64,000 nt of DNA. Origin: Comamonas fluminis. GTDB lineage: Bacteria > Pseudomonadota > Gammaproteobacteria > Burkholderiales > Burkholderiaceae_C. The stretch covers positions 4,792,738 through 4,856,737 of the forward strand of contig NZ_CP066783.1 in the NCBI RefSeq assembly GCF_019186805.1, read 5' to 3'. The notes beneath the pieces were generated by a model that was not told where the DNA came from, searched no databases, and worked only from the letters and a program-made list of their open reading frames with translations. Position numbers and translations under genes: made by a program. Positions 22,746 through 32,854 of the stretch are shown here, one piece after another (position 1 is the first letter of the stretch; every line of letters begins with the position of its first letter).

Positions 22746-23075
22746 GGCCAATTTCGTCACAACTCTCGCAGGCCGCCCGTACCCGCTCCCACCCGTGTGG
22801 ATGCGCCTGCGGCACGCGGTTCAGGCTGCGGGTATTGGCACCGAAGAGTGCCAATACTTCGTGAACTGACTTGCGGCAACTGTTTGAGCGGCGCGCGCAG
22901 CGCAAAGCGAGTTTTGCCGCACCGCAGACTGAATTGCGTGACGCAGGTTTGCCCGTAGCGCAGCGCAGGGACGCAGAAAGTCGGGTCGCATTCTTTGGGT
23001 TACGTTTCTTCGGCCGGCGACCCGGGGGCGAGCAAGAAAGGTAACTCGCCTGCCGGGGCGAGACCCGGCCTCTAC
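22742..23075 (+). repeat. Long structured repeat L, copy 1
   Basis: About 330 bases nearly identical over most of their length to the reverse complement of 27316-27652 and related to 27716-27978. Helices seen: outer stem 22813-22831 with 22922-22940; hairpin GTATTGGCAC/GTGCCAATAC (22832-22857); TGCGGCAA/TTGCCGCA (22872-22879 with 22914-22921); GTTAC-TTTCTT paired with AAGAAA-GTAAC (22999-23010 with 23034-23045, one mismatch); GCCGGG-GCGAGA-CCCGGC (23052-23069). Short open frames through it do not encode recognisable proteins. Confidence 0.85.
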
Positions 23076-23135
23076 AACCAAACAAGAAAACTGCCTCAAA
23101 CACAGATGCAGCAATCGCCACCAGCTATCAAAAAC

Positions 23136-23169
23136 AAACGGCCTGCACTCCTCAAAGCACAGGCCGTTT
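23136..23169 (-). terminator. Intrinsic terminator of the Bug-protein gene
   Basis: AAACGGCCTG (23136-23145) pairs with CAGGCCGTTT (23160-23169). On the minus strand it is followed by a TTTGTTTTT run, immediately after the solute-binding-protein gene. Confidence 0.85.
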
Positions 23170-23203
23170 CATCCATCGACAGCAGCGTCAGATCAAAACC
23201 AGA

Positions 23204-24187
23204 TCAATTCTCGATCTTGGCGAACTGCACAATCTTCGCGTACTTGGCAATCTCGGCATTGATGTACTTGCCCGCATCCACCTTGGGATCGGCCACCACA
23301 CTGCCAGCCTCTTCCATCTTCTTGCGGAACTCGGGCGAAGCCATCACCTCATCCAGCGCATGCTTCAGCTTGGCCGCGATAGGCGCGGGCAGGCCCTTGG
23401 GTGCCATCATGGCGAACCAGCTGTTGATGTCCACGTTCTTGAACTGGGGCAGCTCAGACAGCGCGGGAATATCAGGCGTCATGGCCGAACGCTTGGCTTC
23501 GGTCGTACCCAGAGCCACCACCTTGCCCGCCTTGATCTGGGGCAGGCCGGAGGACAGCACAAACATGCCGAACTCGATGTTGCTGCCCACCAGATCGGTG
23601 GTCAGCGGGGCCACGCCCTTGTAGGGCACATGGGTCATGTGCAGCTTGCCCTGTTCCTTGATCAGTTCGCCCGCCAGGTGCAGGGCTGTGCCCACGCCAG
23701 AGCTGCCGTAGCTGAACTTGTCGGGGTTCTTGCTGACCAGGCTGACAAACTCGGCAGCATTCTTCACGCCCGCCTTGTGCGATGCCACCAGCACCATGGG
23801 CTGCGAGCCCACCAGACCGATGGGCGTGAAGTCGCCAATGTTGTACTTCACGGCCTTGTTGATGAGCTTGGCGATGGCCAGCTCGTTATTGGCCCCCACC
23901 ATGATGGTGTAGCCGTCCGCAGGGGCCTTGGCCACTTTTTGCGCGCCGATGACGCCACCGGCTCCACCCAGGTTTTCCACCACCACAGGCTGGCCCAGCT
24001 TCTTGGACAAGCCATCGGCCACCAGACGGCCAATCAGGTCGGTGCTGCCACCAGCGGGGTAGCCCACAACCATGGTGATGGCCTTGGATGGATAGTTGTC
24101 CGCCGCAAACGCGGGCGCTGCCAGACCCGCAGCCATGAGCAGGCCTGCAGCGATGGCGGTACGACGAAGCATGTTTTTGTTTTGCAT
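23204..24187 (-). CDS. Bug/TctC-family tripartite tricarboxylate transport solute-binding protein
   Basis: 327 residues with a Sec signal peptide (RRTAIAAGLLMAAGLAAPAFA). The mature start ADNYPSKAITMVVGYPAGGSTDLIGR carries the family beta1 motif YPAGGxxD that contacts a carboxylate ligand, followed by VVENLGGAGGVIGAQKVAKA. Such periplasmic proteins bind di- or tricarboxylates or aromatic acids; many are orphans with no adjacent TctAB permease, as here. The LysR gene on the same strand 212 bases upstream and the inverted repeat at 24241 suggest substrate-dependent control. Confidence 0.93.
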   Translation of the reverse strand: MQNKNMLRRTAIAAGLLMAAGLAAPAFAADNYPSKAITMVVGYPAGGSTDLIGRLVADGLSKKLGQPVVVENLGGAGGVIGAQKVAKAPADGYTIMVGANNELAIAKLINKAVKYNIGDFTPIGLVGSQPMVLVASHKAGVKNAAEFVSLVSKNPDKFSYGSSGVGTALHLAGELIKEQGKLHMTHVPYKGVAPLTTDLVGSNIEFGMFVLSSGLPQIKAGKVVALGTTEAKRSAMTPDIPALSELPQFKNVDINSWFAMMAPKGLPAPIAAKLKHALDEVMASPEFRKKMEEAGSVVADPKVDAGKYINAEIAKYAKIVQFAKIEN

Positions 24188-24240
24188 GGATCTATTCCGA
24201 ATCTTTATAACGTCGATTGTGCGAACAGCGGGAAAGACAT

Positions 24241-24261
24241 TTGGTGCCGATAGAGCACCAA
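24241..24261. promoter_or_regulatory. Candidate operator upstream of Bug gene
   Basis: TTGGTGC-N7-GCACCAA is a perfect interrupted palindrome in the 212-base leader of the Bug gene, containing a T-N11-A core as expected for LysR-type regulators. A further GGCACC half-site lies at about 24275. Confidence 0.5.
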
Positions 24262-24399
24262 TCTGTGCTGTTTAGGCACCATCTACGCAGTAACACTGAT
24301 CTACTAAATCCAGATAAAGGCCCGGCAGTGGCGCTGCCGGTGGCTCAGGCAAAGCACAGGCTACCGGTCCGCCCCGATTCATGCCCTGAGGACAAACAC

Positions 24400-25308
24400 T
24401 CAGGCGCTGGTGATGTCGTTCCAGAACTGCTCGGCCACCGTGCCCAGATGGCGTTTGGGGCGGTACAGACGTATATCGAAGTGCACATTCAGGCTGCTGT
24501 CGCCCGCGATCGCAAGCCGCCCCGCCTGGCAGTCGCGCTGCACCATGGACCAGGGCATCCAGGCCACACCCAGGCCTTTGAGTACGTATTCGTAGTTGGC
24601 ATCGGCCGAGTCGCAGTCTATGCAGCGGCGCAGCCGGGGCATCAGCGGGTGGCTGGCCAGATGGTCTTCCACCAGTCGCCCCAACGCCATGCTGTGCGAA
24701 AACGCCAGATAGGGCACAGGGCTGGCCGCAGCATGCAGCGCCTGCGACAGATCGAACAAGGCCTTGCCATCGGCATCGGCCCGCGCCACGGGCACCATCT
24801 TGTCGTGCATCACCGTCAGATGGCTGAACTGGCGACCATCCAGCCGCACGGCAATGGCGGCGTGGTGATAGAGCAGGGAAAAGCTGATTTCGCCGCGCTG
24901 CAGCATCTGCACGGTTTCATCGAGCGTACGGGTAGCGATGCGCACCTCTGCCGACTGCAGCACGGCGCTATGGCGTGCCAGCCAGTCGGCCACGATGGTT
25001 CGCGCCAGCGTGCGGCCTGTGGCCAGCGTAATCACATGGGCCTGACGCCCGGCAATGGCCTGCAGCTCGTCATGGGACTGCGCCAGCGTGCGCACCATTT
25101 GCTCGGCCGTGTCGCGAAAGGCCTCACCGGCGGGGGTGAGCCGCACTGGCCCGCCGCCCGATTCAATCAGCGGCGTGCCCGCCCAGGCCTCCAGCGCGCG
25201 AATGCGTCGGCCAAAGGCGGGATGGGTGACATGGCGCAGCTCTGCCGCGCGGGTAAAGCTGCGCTCCTGAGCCAGGAGCAGAAAGTCTTCCAGCCATTTG
25301 CTTTGCAT
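24400..25308 (-). CDS. LysR-type transcriptional regulator
   Basis: 302 residues. The N-terminal winged helix-turn-helix is clear (WLEDFLLLAQERSFTRAAELRHVTHPAFGRRIRALEAW region, residues about 5-43), followed by the substrate-binding domain from about residue 90 (ITLATGRTLARTIVADWL) and a second lobe with LGVAWMPWSMV. It lies upstream of, and on the same strand as, a Bug-type binding-protein gene and 18 bases after pyrF's end, so it likely controls the Bug gene. The effector is unknown. Confidence 0.92.
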   Translation of the reverse strand: MQSKWLEDFLLLAQERSFTRAAELRHVTHPAFGRRIRALEAWAGTPLIESGGGPVRLTPAGEAFRDTAEQMVRTLAQSHDELQAIAGRQAHVITLATGRTLARTIVADWLARHSAVLQSAEVRIATRTLDETVQMLQRGEISFSLLYHHAAIAVRLDGRQFSHLTVMHDKMVPVARADADGKALFDLSQALHAAASPVPYLAFSHSMALGRLVEDHLASHPLMPRLRRCIDCDSADANYEYVLKGLGVAWMPWSMVQRDCQAGRLAIAGDSSLNVHFDIRLYRPKRHLGTVAEQFWNDITSA

Positions 25309-25326
25309 GGCCAGAGACCTCGCTGA

Positions 25327-26154
25327 TCAGGCCTTCGCTGCAGCCTGCAGCGTGGCGCGTGTGGCGATAGCGGCTTCGCGTGCAGCCTTGGCGAAATCAT
25401 CACCCTGACCCGCGTACAGAATGGCCCGCGAGGAGTTGATGATGATGGGGCCGCCACCTAGTTTTGCAGCCTTCACGGTGGCCACGGCATCGCCGCCCTG
25501 TGCGCCCACGCCGGGAATCAGCAAAGGCAGCGTAGGAGCCACGGCGCGCACGCGCTCGATCTCATTGGGGCGGGTTGCGCCCACCACCAGACCCAGCTGG
25601 CCGTTGGTGTTCCACGGGCCCTGTGCCAGCTTGGCCACATGCTCGAACATATGGGGGTTGCCGGGCACATCGGCCAGGGTCTGGGCCTGCAGATCGTCAC
25701 CACCGGGGTTGGAGGTGCGGCACAGCAGGAAAGCACCCTTGCCCTCGTACTTGAGGTAGGGCGTGATCGAGTCAAAGCCCATGAAGGGCGAGAGCGTCAC
25801 GGCATCGGCGCCGTAGCGTTCAAACGCTTCCTTGGCGTACTGCTCGGCGGTGGAGCCGATATCGCCACGCTTGGCGTCCAGAATCACGGGCACATGGGGC
25901 GCAACCTTGCGCATATGGGCCATCAGCTTTTCCAGCTGGTCTTCGGCGCGGTGGGCGGCAAAGTAGGCGATCTGGGGCTTGAAGCTGTTCACCAGATCGT
26001 GGGTGGCATCGACGATGGCTGCACAGAAGTCGTAGATCTTGGACGCATCGCCCTTCATGGCGCCGGGAAAGCGGCTGGGTTCAGGGTCCAGACCCACGCA
26101 CAGCATGGAGTCATTGCGCGTGGACGCGTCGCGCAGCATGTCGAGAAAAGTCAT
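25327..26154 (-). CDS. pyrF: Orotidine 5'-phosphate decarboxylase, type 2
   Basis: 275 residues, the length of the longer PyrF clade. It decarboxylates OMP to UMP in pyrimidine synthesis. The start [10 protein letters not shown] is supported by family alignment from memory; upstream in-frame codons run into a repeat. The substrate and catalytic motif is [21 protein letters not shown] (Lys and two Asp of the Asp-Lys-Asp network) near residues 97-118, with [12 protein letters not shown] and [11 protein letters not shown] in the phosphate-binding loops. It is divergent from the DMT exporter. Confidence 0.95.
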   Translation of the reverse strand: MTFLDMLRDASTRNDSMLCVGLDPEPSRFPGAMKGDASKIYDFCAAIVDATHDLVNSFKPQIAYFAAHRAEDQLEKLMAHMRKVAPHVPVILDAKRGDIGSTAEQYAKEAFERYGADAVTLSPFMGFDSITPYLKYEGKGAFLLCRTSNPGGDDLQAQTLADVPGNPHMFEHVAKLAQGPWNTNGQLGLVVGATRPNEIERVRAVAPTLPLLIPGVGAQGGDAVATVKAAKLGGGPIIINSSRAILYAGQGDDFAKAAREAAIATRATLQAAAKA

Positions 26155-26277
26155 AAAGGGGGATTTTAATTGCTCCCCCCTTCCAAGCCCTGCTGCAGGT
26201 TTTGCGGCCAGCGGCAGGCCGCAAACCAACACACTCCAAAACCGCCACACCCGAAAACTGGCACACCCCAACAAAGA

Positions 26278-26352
26278 GACAGCGAGCAAGCGCCGCCGCG
26301 CAGCGAGGCTGTCGTCCCCCTTGGGGGAAGGCGCGAAGCGCCACAGGGGGAG
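26278..26352 (-). repeat. GC-rich palindromic repeat (family S) between pyrF and DMT gene
   Basis: On the minus strand: CTCCCCCTGTGGCGC, TTC loop, GCGCC, CCCCC/GGGGG hairpin, GACGACAGCCTCGCTGCGC and GCTTGCTCGCTGTCTC. Block order matches the copies in uvrA and near recX. It ends only 15 bases before the DMT start codon, so it lies in that gene's leader. Confidence 0.75.
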
Positions 26353-26366
26353 TAGATAATTCCACC

Positions 26367-27248
26367 ATGCCTTCGTTCACCCCCAGACAGCTCATTCTTC
26401 TCGTTCTTCTCACCATCGTCTGGGGCCTGAACTGGCCCGTCATGAAGCTGGGCGTGCAGCACTTTCCCCCTCTGTCTTTCCGCATGGTCAGCATGTGGAT
26501 TGGCCTGCCCATACTGGCCATCTTTGTCGCCAGCAAAGGCCTGCCGCTGACCATCCCGCGCAGCTACTGGGGGCAGCTGGCCAAGCTCACCCTGTTCAAC
26601 ATGGTGCTGTGGCACTGCCTGATCATCATCGCCATCCCCACACTCTCCAGCGGCCGCGCGGCGATTCTGGGCTACACCATGCCTATTTTTTCAGCCGTCT
26701 TTGGCAGCCTGTTCTTCAAAGACAAACTGGGCCCACGCGCCTGGGCGGGCGTAGGTGCTGCGTTCGCAGGCGTTTTGCTGCTGCTGTGGCACGAAGTGGG
26801 CGCACTGGGCAGCAAGCCTCTTGGCGTGATGCTGATGCTGATTGCCGCCGCTGGCTGGGCCTGGGGCACGCAGCTGCTGCGCCGCACCGAAGCGCCCGTG
26901 CCGCTGATGACGCTGTCGCTGTGGATGGTGGCGCTGACCACCGTGGTGCTGACGGTGCTGGCTTTTGTCTTTGAACGAGACCAATGGCACGCCCCCGACC
27001 AGAGCGCGATGGCTGCTATCGCTTTTAATGGCATCCTGGTGCTGGGCTTTGCCCAGGCCGTGTGGTTCTACTTGGCCCGCAGCCTGCCGCCCGTGGCCTC
27101 CACGCTGAGCGTGATGATGATTCCGGTGCTGGGCGTGTTTGTCGGGGCCTGGTGGCTGGGCGAGGTGCTGCATTGGCAGGATTGGACGGCGGTCTGCCTG
27201 ATGGTGGTGGCGATTGCTTCTGTGCTGTGGCCTAGCAAGAAGGCTTGA
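26367..27248 (+). CDS. DMT superfamily (EamA) transporter
   Basis: 293 residues with ten membrane helices in two EamA repeats. The start [29 protein letters not shown] is typical of this exporter class, and the hallmark region near residues 95-115 is [26 protein letters not shown], repeated in the second half as [18 protein letters not shown]. Substrate cannot be told; relatives export amino acids or metabolites. A family S repeat lies immediately upstream and a palindromic repeat directly after the stop. Confidence 0.9.
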   Translation: MPSFTPRQLILLVLLTIVWGLNWPVMKLGVQHFPPLSFRMVSMWIGLPILAIFVASKGLPLTIPRSYWGQLAKLTLFNMVLWHCLIIIAIPTLSSGRAAILGYTMPIFSAVFGSLFFKDKLGPRAWAGVGAAFAGVLLLLWHEVGALGSKPLGVMLMLIAAAGWAWGTQLLRRTEAPVPLMTLSLWMVALTTVVLTVLAFVFERDQWHAPDQSAMAAIAFNGILVLGFAQAVWFYLARSLPPVASTLSVMMIPVLGVFVGAWWLGEVLHWQDWTAVCLMVVAIASVLWPSKKA

Positions 27249-27256
27249 GGCTTTTT

Positions 27257-27295
27257 GCAGCTCTAGCGCTTATGGATAAAGCGCTGGCAGCTATT
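27257..27295. repeat. Intergenic palindrome AGCGCTTATGGATAAAGCGCT
   Basis: CAGCTCTAGCGCTT-ATGGATA-AAGCGCTGGCAGCTATT is one of the best copies of the short palindrome family. It follows the DMT gene by 9 bases. Confidence 0.65.
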
Positions 27296-27315
27296 GATTT
27301 TGTATTTTTTGCTGG

Positions 27316-27652
27316 CGACAGAGGGCGGGTCTCGGCCCGCCAGCCGAGGTACTTTCTTTTGCTTCGCCAAAAGATAAGTACCCAAAGAAAAGGCGACCCG
27401 ACTTTCTGCGTCCCTACGCTACGTTTCACTTCGCTCCGGGCAAACCTGCGTCACGCAATTCAGTCTGCGGTGCGGCAAAACTCGCTTTGCGCTGCGCGCG
27501 CCGCTCAAACAGTTGCCGCAAGTCAGAGCACGAAGCAATGCTGTCCTTCGGCAGCATTGCCCGCAGCCTGAACCGCGTGCCGCAGGCGCATCCACACGGG
27601 TGGGAGAAGGTGCGGACGGCCTGCGAGAGCTATGACGAAATAGGCCTCTAGC
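27316..27652 (-). repeat. Long structured repeat L, copy 2 (inverted)
   Basis: On the minus strand this is very similar to 22742-23075. Helices: outer stem 27452-27470 with 27561-27579; variable hairpin GCAATGCTG/CAGCATTGC (27535-27560); arm hairpin GTACTTTCTTTTGC with CAAAAGATAAGTAC (27349-27381); GGCGGG-TCTCGG-CCCGCC (27324-27341). Open frames across it (for example through QRKGDPTFCVP) look spurious. Confidence 0.85.
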
Positions 27653-27715
27653 CCAATCACAGCAAGCGGTAGCAGCTATTGAAATAGATAAAGAAGCTAT
27701 TCCGCACCCGGTATT

Positions 27716-27978
27716 GCCCCTTGTGACCACGCCTGTGACGGCAAGCTCTTGGGGCTGGCAGTTGCACCGTAGAGTGCAACTGCTTCGTCATCAAATTTGC
27801 GGCAACTGTTTGAACGAAGCGCCAAAGGCGCGCAGTGAGTTTTGCCGCACAGCCCCAAGAGCTTGACGGCACAGGTTGCCCGCAGCGAAGCGGAGAGACG
27901 TGGGCATCGGGGCTGGCTCTTTGCCTACTTTCTTGCACAAGAAAGTAGGTCGCCTGCCGGGGCGAGACCCGGCCTCTG
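27716..27978 (+). repeat. Long structured repeat L, copy 3 (diverged)
   Basis: Shares conserved blocks with copies 1 and 2 (TTGCGGCAACTGTTTGA, GAGTTTTGCCGCAC, GGCGAGACCCGGCCTCT) but has a wholly different outer stem, CAAGCTCTTGGGGCT with AGCCCCAAGAGCTTG (27742-27756 with 27851-27865), a different hairpin AGTTGCAC/GTGCAACT (27760-27781) and CCTACTTTCTT/AAGAAAGTAGG (27924-27949). Pairing is kept throughout. Confidence 0.8.
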
Positions 27979-28051
27979 CAAACAAATCAAGCATTTAGCC
28001 GATTTCAAGAAGCAAACTCAACCACAGCAAGCGACAACAGCTACAAAAACA

Positions 28052-28081
28052 AAAGCGCACTGCGTTCCCACAGTGCGCTTT
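28052..28081 (-). terminator. Terminator of second terC gene
   Basis: AAAGCGCACTG (28052-28062) pairs with CAGTGCGCTTT (28071-28081), with a TTTTGTTTTT tail on the minus strand. Confidence 0.8.
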
Positions 28082-28102
28082 CTTCATCCAGAGCTGAAAG
28101 GC

Positions 28103-28792
28103 TTAAGCAGCAGCTTCCTGCTTGGCACCCCGTGCCTGCATGAACTTGCCCAGACCCACCACCAGCACCGCGCCAGCAGCAGCTGCCACGTAGTGCAGCC
28201 AGGGGTGCGCCATGGTGTAGCCATGCAGCAGGTTGTCGTTGACGATGGTTTCGCCACCCACCCAGCCAATCAGGGCTGCGCCCAGCGTGATGATGACGGG
28301 GAAGCGCTCCATCAGCTTGATCATCAGCGTGGAGCCAAAAATCACCAGAGGAATGGAGATGGCCAGGCCCAGAATCAGCAGAACCATATTGCCTTGGGCG
28401 GTCGCGGCCACGGCAATCACGTTGTCCAGGCTCATCACCAGGTCGGCGATCAGGATGGTGCGGATGGCGGCCACCATGGAGCCCGTGCCCTTGGATTCGC
28501 CTTCTTCTTCATCGCCACCGGTCAGCAACTGGTAGCCAATCCACAGCAGCAGGCAGCCACCGATGACTTGCAGGAAAGACAGCTCCAGCAGCTTGGCTGC
28601 AACCACGGTCAGCACGATACGCAGCACCACGGCTGCGCCAGAGCCAAACATGATGGCTTTCTTTTGCTGTTCAGGAGGGAGAGAACGGGCTGCGAGCGCG
28701 ATGACAACGGCGTTGTCGCCGGAGAGGATGATGTTGATCCAGACGATCTTCACCAGGCCGATCCAGAAATCGGCGTTATTGAGCATATCCAT
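28103..28792 (-). CDS. TerC family membrane protein (paralogue)
   Basis: 229 residues from MDMLNNADFWIGLVKIVW, preceded by a GGAG ribosome-binding site at six bases; a Met four codons upstream is less well placed. Metal-site motifs IILSGDNAVVIALA and DLVMSLDNVIAVAATA are intact, with seven hydrophobic helices and an acidic loop (GGDEEEGESKGTGS) in the middle. It shares the fold of the terC gene at 8897 but its leader shows no yybP-ykoY riboswitch, so the two copies are regulated differently. Probable metal (Mn2+) exporter. Confidence 0.9.
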   Translation of the reverse strand: MDMLNNADFWIGLVKIVWINIILSGDNAVVIALAARSLPPEQQKKAIMFGSGAAVVLRIVLTVVAAKLLELSFLQVIGGCLLLWIGYQLLTGGDEEEGESKGTGSMVAAIRTILIADLVMSLDNVIAVAATAQGNMVLLILGLAISIPLVIFGSTLMIKLMERFPVIITLGAALIGWVGGETIVNDNLLHGYTMAHPWLHYVAAAAGAVLVVGLGKFMQARGAKQEAAA

Positions 28793-28817
28793 TGTTGACT
28801 CCACTGTTTTGAATATG

Positions 28818-28855
28818 AAAGCGCCGCATTGCGCGGCGCTTTCTTTTAAGAGTGG
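28818..28855. terminator. Hairpin after sucD
   Basis: GAAAGCGCCGC-ATTGC-GCGGCGCTTTC is a perfect stem-loop between sucD and the second terC gene. The T-rich side (TTTCTTTT) is on the plus strand, so termination of the minus-strand sucCD message would rely mainly on the strong stem. Confidence 0.55.
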
Positions 28856-28941
28856 AGGCAGTTTAGAGGGCCTGAGGCCCGCTGCCAGTTCGTAATACTG
28901 CGTAAATTTTTACCGCAGCACTACGAACTTCTGCACAGGGC

Positions 28942-29841
28942 TTACTTCTTCAGCAGGCCTTGCAGCAGGCGACCCATTTCGGATGGGTTGCGAGTGATGG
29001 TGAAACCGCACTCTTCCATGATGGCCAGCTTGGCGTCAGCAGTGTCTGCACCGCCGGAGATCAGGGCACCTGCGTGACCCATGCGCTTGCCGGGAGGAGC
29101 AGTCACGCCAGCGATGAAGCCAACGATAGGCTTTTTCATGTTGGCCTTGCACCACTGAGCAGCTTCAGCTTCATCGGGACCGCCGATTTCACCGATCATG
29201 ATCACGGCGTCGGTGTCGGGATCTTCGTTGAAAGCGCGCATCACGTCGATGTGCTTCAGGCCGTTGATGGGGTCACCACCAATACCGACAGCGGAGGACT
29301 GGCCAATGCCCAGTTCAGTCAGCTGAGCCACGGCTTCGTAAGTCAGCGTACCGGAACGGGACACCACGCCCACGCGGCCCTTCTTGTGGATGTGACCGGG
29401 CATGATGCCGATCTTGATTTCGTCAGGCGTAATCAGACCGGGGCAGTTGGGGCCCAGCAGCAGAGTCTTCTTGCCGCCAGCAGCTTCCTTGGCCTTCATC
29501 TTGTTGCGCACTTCCAGCATGTCGCGCACTGGAATGCCTTCGGTAATGCAGATGGCCAAGTCCAGGTCAGCTTCCACAGCTTCCCAGATGGCAGCTGCAG
29601 CGCCTGCTGGAGGCACGTAGATCACGGACACGGTAGCGCCAGTTTCCTTGGCGGCGTCCTTGACGGAGCCAAAGATTGGGATGTCGAAAATCTTTTCGCC
29701 AGCCTTCTTGGGGTTCACGCCTGCCACGAAGCAGTTCTTGCCGTTTGCGTATTCCTGGCACTTTTCAGTGTGGAATTGGCCAGTCTTGCCAGTAATGCCC
29801 TGGGTGATGACCTTGGTGTCTTTGTTAATAAAGATCGACAT
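28942..29841 (-). CDS. sucD: Succinyl-CoA synthetase, alpha subunit
   Basis: 299 residues. SucD carries the phosphohistidine and the CoA-binding Rossmann domain. The N-terminal MSIFINKDTKVITQGITGKTG, the nucleotide-fold NCFVAGVNPKKAG, the LLGPNCPGLITP loop and the active-site GKRMGHAGALISGG (phospho-His) are all intact. It is 20 bases downstream of sucC in a two-gene operon; the complex converts succinyl-CoA to succinate with nucleoside triphosphate formation in the TCA cycle. Confidence 0.97.
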   Translation of the reverse strand: MSIFINKDTKVITQGITGKTGQFHTEKCQEYANGKNCFVAGVNPKKAGEKIFDIPIFGSVKDAAKETGATVSVIYVPPAGAAAAIWEAVEADLDLAICITEGIPVRDMLEVRNKMKAKEAAGGKKTLLLGPNCPGLITPDEIKIGIMPGHIHKKGRVGVVSRSGTLTYEAVAQLTELGIGQSSAVGIGGDPINGLKHIDVMRAFNEDPDTDAVIMIGEIGGPDEAEAAQWCKANMKKPIVGFIAGVTAPPGKRMGHAGALISGGADTADAKLAIMEECGFTITRNPSEMGRLLQGLLKK

Positions 29842-29861
29842 GTGTGTATCTCCGGGGCGTA

Positions 29862-31022
<1,161 letters not shown>

Positions 31023-31494
31023 GACTTTGTCTCTCTGAACTGAGGGGAAATACCCGCTTGCCACAGACTCTAGCGGTCAGGCAATTCGGGTTCGTATGAC
31101 ATGGCGTGCAGGAATGTACCATGTTGCATCGCGCAAAACGACACCCCAATATGCGCAGAATCCACAATTTCATGCATCTTTTTTCGCATTTGCGCAAAAG
31201 CTGCAATGTGTTGATATTGCTGGAAAAATTATGCCTACACGATAATTTTTCTTCCTGCAACTTTCTTATGTCTTATACAAAACCTGACGCAAGCTTGATG
31301 CAAGCTCTGCCGAACGGGAAAGACCGTCGCCTAAGCGACAAAAATTAGGCCGTTTGTAGGAGTTTTGCCTAAAAAACAGGCTGCACACATCTGCCATCAG
31401 ATTCAAGGACAATCAGCGTCCGAAAACGCGGCAATAGTGCCGCAGGCAGCGGCATCCACACAAACATGCGCGCGCCGCGCAGGAGAGAAATGCA
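31023..31494. promoter_or_regulatory. Divergent sucC/argC regulatory region
   Basis: No convincing gene lies in these 472 bases. They are more AT-rich than the surroundings and contain GCGCAAAA direct repeats near 31131 and 31192. A perfect AT palindrome AAAAATTAT-N9-ATAATTTTT lies at 31224-31250. argC has AGGAGAG as ribosome-binding site. Confidence 0.45.
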
Positions 31495-32427
31495 ATGGCA
31501 AAAGTCTTTATCGACGGAGAAGCAGGAACCACCGGTCTGCAGATTCGTGATCGTCTGGTCGATTTTGCAGGTGTGGAGCTGGTCAGCATTGACCCCGCAC
31601 TGCGCAAGGACCCTGCCGCCAAACGCGCTCTGATTGCTGGCGTGGATCTGGTCATTCTGTGCCTGCACGATGATGCCGCCCGCGAAACCGCTGCCATGGT
31701 GGACTCCATCACCGCCGAAACAGGCCGCGCCATCAAGATCATTGATGCATCGACGGCCCACCGCACCGCCCCCGACTGGGTCTATGGCTTCCCCGAGCTG
31801 CGCGCTGGCCAGCTGGAAGCCGTGAAGAACGCCACCCGCGTCTCCAACCCCGGCTGCTACGCCACGGGCGCCATTGCCCTGCTGGCACCACTGGTGGCGG
31901 CGGGCCTGATTCCTGCCGACTACCCCGTGAGCCTGCCTTCCGTTTCTGGCTACACCGGCGGTGGCCGCCCCATGATTGAAGCTTACGAGGCTGGCACGGC
32001 CGCGCCTTATGAAGCTTATGCACTGGGTCTGGGCCACAAGCACATTCCCGAAATCCTGCACTACACCGGCATGACACGCCGCCCCGTGTTCATTCCCGCA
32101 GTGAGCAACTTTGCCCAAGGCATGCTGGTGCAACTGCCCCTGCATCTGGACCTGCTGCCCGGCGCGCCCAAGGCGGCTGACCTGCACGATGCACTGGCCA
32201 GCCACTACGCCAAGACCAACACACCAGCCCAATGGGTCAGCGTGCTGCCCGCTACGGAAGACAACAAGCTGGCCGCCGACACGCTGGCCAATACCAACAA
32301 GCTGGAGCTGCGCGTGTTTGCCAATGAGCAATACCGCCAGGCCGTGCTGATTGCCCGTCTGGACAATCTGGGCAAGGGCGCCAGCGGCGCGGCGGTGCAG
32401 AACCTGCAGATCATGCTGGGCCTGTAA
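31495..32427 (+). CDS. argC: N-acetyl-gamma-glutamyl-phosphate reductase, type 2
   Basis: 310 residues, the short (type 2) ArgC class rather than the roughly 345-residue type 1. It reduces N-acetylglutamyl phosphate to the semialdehyde in arginine synthesis using NADPH. The start [21 protein letters not shown] is the dinucleotide-fold motif, [18 protein letters not shown] holds the catalytic Cys (about residue 122), and [10 protein letters not shown] carries the conserved His. No other arg gene is adjacent. Confidence 0.95.
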   Translation: MAKVFIDGEAGTTGLQIRDRLVDFAGVELVSIDPALRKDPAAKRALIAGVDLVILCLHDDAARETAAMVDSITAETGRAIKIIDASTAHRTAPDWVYGFPELRAGQLEAVKNATRVSNPGCYATGAIALLAPLVAAGLIPADYPVSLPSVSGYTGGGRPMIEAYEAGTAAPYEAYALGLGHKHIPEILHYTGMTRRPVFIPAVSNFAQGMLVQLPLHLDLLPGAPKAADLHDALASHYAKTNTPAQWVSVLPATEDNKLAADTLANTNKLELRVFANEQYRQAVLIARLDNLGKGASGAAVQNLQIMLGL

Positions 32428-32854
32428 GCCCTGCCCTTGAAGACTTCCATTTCAATAGCAGCTAGCGCTTTATTCATAAGCGCTGGCAGTCTATAAAGCT
32501 TCAATCATTTGCGGCTGCCACTGCCACTGGGGCAGCTGCAAGCCTGGGCCGTATGGGCCAGCCCAGCACCGGGCCATCGATCGCCTGCGGATTCAGCCCG
32601 GAAGCTGACCGCAATGCAGGCAGCGGGCCACGCGACTGCATCCGGGCCACGCTCAGGTCCAGAGCCTCCAAATGGCTCTCCCAGCTTCGCGCTGCCACTC
32701 GGGTCGATTTCATCGCACCGAGTGGTAAATAGCGGCTTGCTTTATCCTTGCCGACTTTTCGAATCTCAGGTTTTCCGCCTGTCATCGGGGCACAACATGG
32801 CTGCGGCGGCGTTGTGTGCCATGGCGACGGCAGCTTTTGCATAGGTTTCTCCAG
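32428..32854. other. Gene-free region with palindromes upstream of cycA
   Basis: The short palindrome AGCAGCTAGCGCTT-TATTCAT-AAGCGCTGGCAG sits at 32457-32490. A perfect hairpin CCACTCGG/CCGAGTGG lies at 32695-32725, about 130 bases before cycA. Open frames on both strands show no recognisable protein. Confidence 0.5.

Noticed and set aside
27245..27571. Open frame through long repeat copy 2 (contains QRKGDPTFCVP)
   Set aside because: It lies wholly in a structured repeat, is not open in the other copies in the same way, and looks like the spurious ORFs such repeats produce.
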